This document shows, in pieces, positions 1 through 5,142 of a DNA stretch of 5,266 nt (position 1 is its first letter; the number at the start of each line of letters is the position of its first letter). The position numbers and the translations under genes were made by a program. The stretch covers positions 1-5,266 of the forward strand of contig JACRKK010000097.1 of the NCBI GenBank assembly GCA_016219795.1. The letters are read 5' to 3'. This DNA is from Candidatus Woesearchaeota archaeon. GTDB lineage: Archaea; Nanobdellota; Nanobdellia; Woesearchaeales; JACRKL01. The notes under the pieces were generated by a model. It worked only from the letters and a program-made list of their open reading frames with translations, made no database searches and was not told the origin of the DNA.

Positions 1-73
1 ATGGTATATAACAGAAGGTCAGAAAAAACACTGGCAGAAGCACACTTATGAGGAATATTGCCTTGTGAAGCAT
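1..73 (-). CDS. Start of a small hydrophobic or secreted protein, cut by the window edge
   Basis: Only the first 24 codons are visible, read leftwards from an ATG at 73-71; no stop occurs before the edge. The peptide begins MLHKAIFLISVLLPVFFLTF and continues CYIP. A short basic start followed by about 18 hydrophobic residues looks like a signal peptide or a single membrane anchor. The start is supported by AAGGAG (minus strand, 80-85) with a 6-base spacer. The ORF begins 23 bases after the stop of the upstream ORF at 97-459, so the genes are probably co-transcribed. The phenylalanine before Cys20 does not fit a lipoprotein box. The function cannot be told from this fragment. Confidence 0.6.
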   Translation of the reverse strand, partial: MLHKAIFLISVLLPVFFLTFCYIP

Positions 74-79
74 CAACGT

Positions 80-85
80 CTCCTT
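80..85 (-). promoter_or_regulatory. Shine-Dalgarno site for the ORF starting at 73
   Basis: The minus strand reads AAGGAG, then six bases, then ATG. This is the clearest ribosome binding site in the window. It fits an internal operon gene, in contrast to the leaderless arrangement of the first genes of units. It lies about 18 bases downstream (minus-strand sense) of the hairpin at 103-138, so folding could affect access to it; that effect is inference. Confidence 0.55.
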
Positions 86-96
86 ACGCAGTACAG

Positions 97-459
97 CTAG
101 TCGTAAACGCTGCGGGCTTCAGCCCGCAGCAGTTTACAGAGCTTTGAGCCAGTTATTTGATATACTCCTTCTGCGTAGGTGACTTCTTCCTGTCGCACAG
201 CATCTAAGAGGTTCCTGTAAAAAGCCAAGCCCCCAAGAGGGCTCTCTTGGAAAGACCCCAAAACGGGCTGTGGGTGAGCAGTACCCTCCTTTTGGATGGA
301 CAATACTGTCTCAAGAGTGGTTTTCATATCCTTCCAGCGTTGGTAGTGGGAGGAAGTCTCCAAAGGCTCAAGGAATACCAATTGATCTGCTAGGTTTTGC
401 AACTCCAAAAGAAGCGGTGCGCTATCCTGACCTGGCTGTGTATTATGTGCCTGGCGCAT
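97..459 (-). CDS. 120-residue ORF of unknown function, possible C-terminal part of the gene upstream
   Basis: I do not recognise a family. The product looks soluble and mostly helical, with leucine-rich amphipathic stretches (LLLELQNLADQLVFLE, residues 16-31) and no cysteine-rich or nucleotide-binding motif. ATG 459 has no convincing ribosome site (an AAGGG lies 15 bases away) and no TATA box at promoter distance. Exactly 14 sense codons separate it from the TAA of the upstream 338-residue ORF, in the same frame, and those codons read as a plausible helix (LTLAEGYLKNV). It may therefore be the C-terminal quarter of a single 473-codon gene broken by a nonsense change, or a translationally coupled second gene. 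Its last codons lie in the strong hairpin at 103-138; it ends with TAG at 99-97. Confidence 0.55.
   Translation of the reverse strand: MRQAHNTQPGQDSAPLLLELQNLADQLVFLEPLETSSHYQRWKDMKTTLETVLSIQKEGTAHPQPVLGSFQESPLGGLAFYRNLLDAVRQEEVTYAEGVYQITGSKLCKLLRAEARSVYD
103..138. repeat. Strong inverted repeat (hairpin) over the end of the 120-residue ORF
   Basis: The inner arms GCTGCGGGC (109-117) and GCCCGCAGC (122-130) are perfect complements around a 4-base loop. The outer arms GTAAAC (103-108) and GTTTAC (133-138) extend the stem to 15 pairs, with two unpaired bases at 131-132. It encodes the last residues of the ORF (KLLRAEARSVY) and stops just short of the stop codon. No T-run follows directly in either direction, so it is not a simple terminator. 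It could regulate the downstream ribosome site at 80-85, mark an mRNA processing or 3' end, or be a mobile repeat. Confidence 0.65.
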
Positions 460-501
460 TACATTTTTCAGATACCCTTCAGCAAGAGTAAGGGCTGCCG
501 A

Positions 502-1518
502 TTAGGCCTTGGATCCCAGGGAATCCTCTTGTGCCTTCTGGGCCTTATGTGCCTGGTAACCTCTGGTACTAAGGAGAAGGCTAATCTGCTCCATGTCATC
601 CCAAAGAAATTGCTCAAATAGTTCAAGAGGATCACCCCAAAGGCCCCCCACTTGAAACTGTTCCTTGCGCCGGACAAGATTTCCAATGGTATCCACGGAT
701 CTGTAGGAAGACTGATGGTACTCAAAACGATACGTCCTTGATTCGCTATGGAGAACATTGCCCCATAGATTCTCTTCAAGGTTATGTTTTTCACAAAAAT
801 CTCTTGCAGTAAGGATGCTATACACCGTCATAAGAAAACCATACAGTCTCTCATTCTCCAAGACAAAGCCTGTACTCTCTCCTGGCTTTGCGGTAAGGTC
901 ATTGAAAAGGAGGTAAGCAACTTTGGCGTTTGCATCTGCTATGACGTTGGGCGCTACATCTCGTGGTTTGTAGAAATTTAACTCCTGATTGATGGCTGCA
1001 ACAACATCCACAAGCCTATCATAAATTTCCGTCAAAGAGGTTTCATGCATCCTGTGCTCAAGGGAATGGTGATTTTGAAGTGTAGTAAAAAACGGCAGGA
1101 CCGTCTGCGGATATTGCTTCACAACCTCGGTTGCATCTTCCTCTGTAAGCAATGCTTTCAATGCATCGTCTTTTGTCTGGCAGAGTTTTCCATGAGCTGA
1201 TCGCACCACACCCTCCAGGTTCTTACTCGCATCTGAAAGCAGCTGATGATCCCACTTTGTCATCAGCACCTTGCCAGTGTTCAGTGCCTCTGTAAACTCC
1301 TCAAATATAAAAGGCATGGAGAGAAGGGCATATACATTGAGCTGGTCCGGGGCCCAGTTTCTTCCTAAATAGGAATTAACCGATGGAATCACAGATCCGT
1401 CAAGCAGGATATTTTTATGGCTTAGCATGCTCCTCAATCCTTCTCTAAAAGCTTCTTCTGAGCGAAGGGTAAATACGCCATAGTCCAGAAACTGCCGTTT
1501 TAGTGTTTGGGCATCCAT
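502..1518 (-). CDS. 338-residue protein of unknown function, possible PIN-like residues
   Basis: I do not assign a family. The product is soluble, mixed and largely helical, with no signal peptide or membrane segment. One weak lead is the acidic pattern of PIN-type RNases: NILLDGSVIPSV (Asp40) as strand 1, FIFEEFTEAL (Glu73-76) about 35 residues on, then IADANAKVAYLL (Asp195) and STGFVLENERLYGFL (Glu221/Glu223) in the usual closing order. A long helical insert (about residues 90-185) would separate the halves, and the last site lacks the typical Asp, so this is only a hypothesis. ATG 1518 is chosen because CTTTATAAAT (1541-1550) is centred 27 bases upstream. The ORF ends in TAA at 504-502, but the frame stays open for a further 134 codons, so the protein may be truncated. 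It is divergent from the reductase gene. Confidence 0.72.
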   Translation of the reverse strand: MDAQTLKRQFLDYGVFTLRSEEAFREGLRSMLSHKNILLDGSVIPSVNSYLGRNWAPDQLNVYALLSMPFIFEEFTEALNTGKVLMTKWDHQLLSDASKNLEGVVRSAHGKLCQTKDDALKALLTEEDATEVVKQYPQTVLPFFTTLQNHHSLEHRMHETSLTEIYDRLVDVVAAINQELNFYKPRDVAPNVIADANAKVAYLLFNDLTAKPGESTGFVLENERLYGFLMTVYSILTARDFCEKHNLEENLWGNVLHSESRTYRFEYHQSSYRSVDTIGNLVRRKEQFQVGGLWGDPLELFEQFLWDDMEQISLLLSTRGYQAHKAQKAQEDSLGSKA

Positions 1519-1540
1519 AATTTAGGCGGGTTTAGGACTT

Positions 1541-1550
1541 ATTTATAAAG
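1541..1550 (-). promoter_or_regulatory. Archaeal TATA box for the minus-strand unit starting at 1518
   Basis: The minus strand reads CTTTATAAAT, centred about 27 bases before ATG 1518. No Shine-Dalgarno-like sequence lies between box and start. Archaeal TBP/TFB promoters initiate about 25-27 bases after the box, so the mRNA should be leaderless or nearly so. The purine-rich BRE usually found just upstream is not obvious. Confidence 0.62.
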
Positions 1551-1632
1551 TGATAGGGTAGATGCCACATGAATTAAAGGAATACTCTCTCCTTTTTTTG
1601 CATGATAGAACAAAGAGTTAGATAACCCCAAG

Positions 1633-1643
1633 ATATATAAATA
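1633..1643 (+). promoter_or_regulatory. Archaeal TATA box for the reductase-pyrC operon
   Basis: ATATATAAATA is centred about 27 bases before ATG 1665, which predicts transcription starting at or within a few bases of the start codon. The stretch between box and ATG has no ribosome site. The box is about 90 bases from the divergent box at 1541-1550, so the two units have separate promoters with room for a shared regulator; no operator is evident. Confidence 0.65.
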
Positions 1644-1664
1644 AGCCACGCTCTGCATAACACC

Positions 1665-2753
1665 ATGATTTCCGTCATCGGCGCAGGACCTGCAGGCTGC
1701 TATTACGCATACAAAGAGCAGCATGATGATGTGCATCTCTTCGAAGAAGATGCTGTGGTGGGAAAGCCCGTTGCCTGCACAGGCATTCTGACTAATTCTG
1801 TCAGAAGCGTGCTTGATGTGCCCAAAGATCTTGTGATCAGCAAAATTGAGCGCTTCAAGATTGTGGCACCCAACAAAAAAGCAATTTATATCAATTTAAA
1901 CAAGACAAACATGGTGCTGGACCGGGCACGGTTTGACCAGTTCCTTGCGCAGAAAGCCACGGATTCTGGGGCACAACTTCATTTGAAAGAAAAGTTTGTG
2001 GGATTCAAGAAGTCTGGCAACCTTTATCTGCTCAAGACATCCAAAAAGACCTATGAAACCGATATGATCGTTGGTGCTGATGGCCCCTACAGTCCTGTCG
2101 CAAAGGCAGCAGGCCTCTATGGAAACCGGCAGTTTGTCAAGGGTTGGCAGGCACGCTGCAAGTTTCCCGGATTAGAAGAGGGGGTTACTGAGATTCGGAT
2201 GAATCTGGGCGAATTTTCCTGGATAGTTCCAGAAACTGATAAAATTGCCCGCGTGGGTGTTATTGGTATGGACACTGCGCAGCTTAGGAGAGACTACAAA
2301 AAACTGCTGGGTGCAAGCAAGATTATTGAAGACCAGTCGGGTATGATTCCCCTCTACAACCCCCAACAAAAACTTCGGGTGGGCAAGGAAGATATTTTTC
2401 TGTTAGGAGATGCAGCAACCCAAGTCAAGGCAACCACCTACGGCGGCATTATCTATGGCCTCATCTGCGGTGGGTATCTGGCAGATAATAAGGAAACCTA
2501 TATTAAGGAATTCAACAAGAAACTTGCCAAAGACCTTTGGATAAGCTTAAAGATGCGGGAGCTGATGAACGCGATGAATGAGCAGCAGTCCAATGAGCTT
2601 ATCGAAATTTTTAAGAAGAGAAACAATGCAGCAGTCCTTGAACAGCACGACCGGGATTTCCCCAGCAAATTCATCGTGCAGCTCCTTATGAAAGAAGCAA
2701 AGCTCTGGAAGCTTGGCTTTCAGATTGCCAAGCAGAAGATGTGGATGTCATGA
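1665..2753 (+). CDS. Geranylgeranyl reductase-family FAD-dependent oxidoreductase
   Basis: Members of this family use FAD to reduce the double bonds of geranylgeranyl chains, in archaea those of digeranylgeranylglycerophospholipids. The 362-residue product shows the family's landmarks in order. They are an N-terminal Rossmann site GAGPAG (6-11) with acidic Glu27/28 ending the second strand, Cys38 in PVACTG (a cysteine is conserved nearby in characterised reductases), and VLDRARFDQFL (84-94). These are followed by the DG motif IVGADGPYSPVAKAAGL (135-151), FSWIVP (184-189) in place of the substrate-pocket YxWxFP motif, and LLGDAATQVKATTYGG (246-261) for FAD. It is somewhat shorter than typical members (about 390-450). 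ATG 1665 sits where the nucleotide-binding strand needs it and 27 bases after a TATA box. It is the first gene of an operon with pyrC. The family call is firm; phospholipid as the actual substrate is inferred. Confidence 0.88.
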   Translation: MISVIGAGPAGCYYAYKEQHDDVHLFEEDAVVGKPVACTGILTNSVRSVLDVPKDLVISKIERFKIVAPNKKAIYINLNKTNMVLDRARFDQFLAQKATDSGAQLHLKEKFVGFKKSGNLYLLKTSKKTYETDMIVGADGPYSPVAKAAGLYGNRQFVKGWQARCKFPGLEEGVTEIRMNLGEFSWIVPETDKIARVGVIGMDTAQLRRDYKKLLGASKIIEDQSGMIPLYNPQQKLRVGKEDIFLLGDAATQVKATTYGGIIYGLICGGYLADNKETYIKEFNKKLAKDLWISLKMRELMNAMNEQQSNELIEIFKKRNNAAVLEQHDRDFPSKFIVQLLMKEAKLWKLGFQIAKQKMWMS

Positions 2754-4060
2754 ACACAATCCTCAAAAACGGGCAGGTGTATAACAGCAAGAAAAATCGG
2801 TTTGCATTTCTAGATCTTGCCATTAAAGATGGCAGGATTGCACAGATAAAAAAGGGAATTCGTGCAGGACAGCATGACCTCATTGTTGACTGCAAAGGTA
2901 AGCATATTATTCCAGGCCTCATTGATGCCCATGTGCATTTCCGCGAGCCGGGTGATGAACAGAAAGAGGATTTCCTCTCCGGAAGCAGGGCGGCTGCAGC
3001 AGGCGGCGTGACGACGGTGCTTGATATGCCAAACACCAACCCCCCCGTGGTTTCTGGCCGCGTGCTTGCACAGAAACGTGAGCTGGCAGGAAAAAGTCTG
3101 GTGAATTATGGGTTCTATGTGCTTGGCTGCGCAGAGAATGCAGACCAGCTCTCTCTCTTTAAGAATATTGCAGGCATTAAGGTCTACCTGGGAAGTAGTA
3201 CGGGAAATTATGGGGTGGATGACCTTGGTGTTTTTGCTCAGATTCTGGAATATACGCCAGGCCTTGTGGTTGTGCACGCAGAATGCGGGCATCTTCTGCG
3301 GTATTTTGCAAAAAAATACGAGATGATAGGGATGCATCACCGCATGCGGCCTAATGTCTGCGCCCAGGTGAGTGTTGCAGATGCATGCATTCTTGCTTCC
3401 TCCTTCAAAAAGAGGCTGCACATCGCCCATATGAGCACCAAAGAAGAAGTGGCGTTTCTCAAGATGCATAAAACCCCTCAGATAACGTGCGAGGTTTCGC
3501 CCCACCATTTGTTCCTCAATGAATCATTTTTCAGAAAACAGGGTAATTTTGGGAAGATGAATCCGCCTCTTCGGTACGAGGAGGACAGAAAGGCATTATG
3601 GCAGGCGATTAAAGAAGGGCTGGTAGATCTGATTGCCACAGACCATGCACCCCACACCAAAGAGGAAAAAGAGCAGGATTTTAGGGATGCGCCGTGCGGG
3701 GTGCCTGGAGTGCAGACTATGCTGCCATTGCTCCTCAACGCTGTGCATGAGAAAAAGCTTTCCCTGGCTGATGTGGTGCGGCTGTGCTCGGAGAATCCTG
3801 CACAAGTGTTTGGTATTGAGAAGCGGGGACAGCTAAGTGTGGGGTATCATGCGGATATCTGTGTTGTGGATTTGAAGAAAAAAGGCACGATCAGAAATGA
3901 GGAGCAGCAAAGCAAATGCAGTTGGACGCCATTTCATGGATGGAAATGCACAGGCTGGCCGGTCATGACGATGGTGAATGGAAATGTTGTCTACAGAAAT
4001 GGTGCGATTGATGAGTCTGCTAAAGGCGTGGAAGTGAGGTTTAGGGATTTACTTTCATAG
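2750..4060 (+). CDS. pyrC: Dihydroorotase (pyrimidine biosynthesis)
   Basis: This cytosolic zinc enzyme interconverts N-carbamoyl-L-aspartate and dihydroorotate, the third step of UMP synthesis. The 436-residue product has the full amidohydrolase set. IDAHVHFREPG (58-68) gives metal ligands His61/His63 and substrate-binding Arg65, and LDMPNTNPP (91-99) follows. GIKVYLGSSTG (142-152) offers Lys144 as the likely carboxylated bridging lysine. VVHAE (174-178) gives His176, LHIAHMST (223-230) gives His227, NPPLR is at 271-275, and IATDHAPH (295-302) gives catalytic Asp298. GHADI-type HADI (367-370) marks the C-terminal sandwich, and the length is normal. ATG 2750 overlaps the reductase stop as ATGA, implying coupled translation; a GTG at 2741 would add three residues and is less likely. 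The gene ends in TAG, overlapping the opposing gene by 20 bases. Allantoinase or hydantoinase is less likely, given FREPG and the overall motif set. Confidence 0.94.
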   Translation: MNTILKNGQVYNSKKNRFAFLDLAIKDGRIAQIKKGIRAGQHDLIVDCKGKHIIPGLIDAHVHFREPGDEQKEDFLSGSRAAAAGGVTTVLDMPNTNPPVVSGRVLAQKRELAGKSLVNYGFYVLGCAENADQLSLFKNIAGIKVYLGSSTGNYGVDDLGVFAQILEYTPGLVVVHAECGHLLRYFAKKYEMIGMHHRMRPNVCAQVSVADACILASSFKKRLHIAHMSTKEEVAFLKMHKTPQITCEVSPHHLFLNESFFRKQGNFGKMNPPLRYEEDRKALWQAIKEGLVDLIATDHAPHTKEEKEQDFRDAPCGVPGVQTMLPLLLNAVHEKKLSLADVVRLCSENPAQVFGIEKRGQLSVGYHADICVVDLKKKGTIRNEEQQSKCSWTPFHGWKCTGWPVMTMVNGNVVYRNGAIDESAKGVEVRFRDLLS

Positions 4061-4844
4061 AGTCATTATGCTGTCTAGATCTATAATGTGCACCAGTTTC
4101 ACCTGGCAGCTGTAAAGGCGCAGTATTATAGACAAAAAAGGCAGGAAGCATCCCGTCTTTTGCTGCAAACTCACCATACCTTCGCTCTTTGGTCAGTGAA
4201 TCACGAATGTACTTGTCTGGCAGCACCGGTATTCCTATGTTGAGCCAGACCCTTGGATTATATGTCTTCTCTGTTATTTTTCGTGAAATAGGTTTTACAA
4301 GGTTTCCAAACGCAGAAGGTTCATAGGTTACTAAGACCTCTGGAGAATTCAAAGCAGCACCACTACCCTTTGCAATATATTGTACGTCTGCATGATAAAT
4401 ATCCTGAAGAACAACAGCTAACTCCTTTAATTTAGGATCGCCCATCAGGTGCACCACTTTTCCCTCCAGGGCAGCTTCTGCAATATCCCGTATGAATTGG
4501 AAATGGATAGGTTTTTCTGCCCGTGTAAGAAGGGTGGTGAGATAGAGGATTGCAGCAGGTATGAGGGGGTCAGGTGCCGGGGTGGTTGTCACAAAAGCTT
4601 GGGTGGGGTAAGAGACTACAGGAGGTATAAAGGAGCCAAAGGAGTCAAGTAGTGGGGGTGGCATACTAATGTATTCTGTTGGTATAGACCCCCCAGCAGG
4701 AGCTTTAGCAGCAACCACCTCTAAAGGTGATGGGACTGCCGTTTCTGCAGCAGGTTTTGAGAACAATTTAGAAAGCACCTCAAAACTACGAAAGTCATAG
4801 GGTGCTCTCAATCGATCGCCCCATCCCCACCATGATGTTTTCAT
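4041..4844 (-). CDS. 267-residue proline-rich two-part protein of unknown function
   Basis: I do not recognise the protein as a whole. The N-terminus MKTSWWGWGDRLRAPYDF (1-18) resembles the WWGWG segment that opens many alkyl-DHAP-synthase-like FAD-linked oxidases. However, no FAD-binding domain follows, and the length is about half of that family's. Residues 31-97 are a Pro/Ala/Ser/Thr-rich, probably disordered linker. Residues 98-267 look folded: a leucine-rich helix (LIPAAILYLTTLL), VVHLMGDPKLKELAVVLQDIY, PEVLVTYEPSAFGNLVKPIS (168-187) and VWLNIGIPVLPDKYIRD (199-215). There is no clear signal peptide. ATG 4844 is supported by a TATA box centred 27 bases upstream. The gene converges on pyrC, sharing 4041-4060. 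Its frame is open back to the TAA of the preceding 61-codon ORF. Confidence 0.7.
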   Translation of the reverse strand: MKTSWWGWGDRLRAPYDFRSFEVLSKLFSKPAAETAVPSPLEVVAAKAPAGGSIPTEYISMPPPLLDSFGSFIPPVVSYPTQAFVTTTPAPDPLIPAAILYLTTLLTRAEKPIHFQFIRDIAEAALEGKVVHLMGDPKLKELAVVLQDIYHADVQYIAKGSGAALNSPEVLVTYEPSAFGNLVKPISRKITEKTYNPRVWLNIGIPVLPDKYIRDSLTKERRYGEFAAKDGMLPAFFVYNTAPLQLPGETGAHYRSRQHNDSMKVNP

Positions 4845-4866
4845 GCGGCTAGGAAATGTACATCCG

Positions 4867-4876
4867 GATATAAATA
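4867..4876 (-). promoter_or_regulatory. Archaeal TATA box for the 267-residue gene
   Basis: The minus strand reads TATTTATATC, centred about 27 bases before ATG 4844. The spacing matches the two other boxes in the window, and there is no Shine-Dalgarno sequence before the start. This supports an independent leaderless mRNA, even though an ORF of the same strand and frame ends only 57 bases upstream. Confidence 0.6.
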
Positions 4877-4901
4877 TTACGCATCCAATGCTGATGGAGG
4901 G

Positions 4902-5087
4902 TTAGTGGACACTCTGAGGAAGAAGATTCCCAAAATATGCACAGTCTGGTTTGAGCATCTCTGCATAAAGTCTTGGGCCGACTTCACGTTCCTTTGCGCC
5001 AACAATTACACAACCCACAGCATGAGGAGGGAATTCGCGTTGGTCTTTTAGGGCTGATTGAATGCCTGACACAACGTTTTTCTCCAT
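4902..5087 (-). CDS. 61-residue ORF of unknown function, possibly the 3' part of a broken gene
   Basis: I do not recognise a family. The peptide has a hydrophobic strand followed by a charged turn (AVGCVIVGAKERE) and ends in a compact PDCAYFGNLLPQ segment. Codons follow a strong purine-first pattern, so real coding is likely. ATG 5087 has AAGGA (5094-5098) six bases upstream, a reasonable ribosome site. However, the same frame is open for 22 more codons upstream (to a TAA), and these also look coding (KICKSNGYTPQGS) without offering a start. The gene may thus be a small protein or the tail of a longer gene whose front lies in another frame at 5143-5266. It ends in TAA, 57 bases before the next gene. 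Confidence 0.5.
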   Translation of the reverse strand: MEKNVVSGIQSALKDQREFPPHAVGCVIVGAKEREVGPRLYAEMLKPDCAYFGNLLPQSVH

Positions 5088-5093
5088 GAGAGA

Positions 5094-5098
5094 TCCTT
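5094..5098 (-). promoter_or_regulatory. Possible ribosome binding site for the 61-residue ORF
   Basis: The minus strand reads AAGGA, then six bases, then ATG 5087, the same spacing as the better AAGGAG site at 80-85. It is the main argument that ATG 5087 is a true start rather than an internal methionine of a frameshifted gene. The match is short and could be chance. Confidence 0.35.
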
Positions 5099-5142
5099 GA
5101 GGTGTGTACCCGTTGCTCTTACAAATTTTCGGTAGTGTCTTA

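Noticed and set aside
1..51. Short plus-strand ORF MVYNRRSEKTLAEAHL
   Set aside because: It has only 16 codons and lies antisense to a minus-strand start that has a good Shine-Dalgarno site.
97..504. Pyrrolysine or selenocysteine recoding of the internal stop
   Set aside because: The internal stop is TAA, whereas those systems read TAG and TGA. The downstream hairpin is about 360 bases away, at the end of the ORF, so it is not placed like a recoding element next to the stop.
270..621. Plus-strand ORFs opposite the 120- and 338-residue genes
   Set aside because: They are antisense to better ORFs, have no promoter or ribosome site, and their compositions (many Cys, Leu and Pro runs) look like frame shadows.
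1576..1599. Inverted repeat AAAGGA/TCCTTT followed by seven T residues, a possible terminator on the plus strand
   Set aside because: The stem is only six pairs with an 8-base loop, and no plus-strand gene ends upstream, so there is nothing for it to terminate. It is probably chance in an A/T-rich promoter region.
1539..1736. Minus-strand 65-codon hydrophobic ORF across the divergent promoter region
   Set aside because: It covers both TATA boxes and the start of the reductase gene and has no start signals of its own.
2810..3508. 232-codon minus-strand ORF inside pyrC
   Set aside because: It lies wholly antisense to a confidently identified dihydroorotase, and the peptide is rich in His, Cys and Arg, as reverse-complement shadows of GC-moderate genes usually are.
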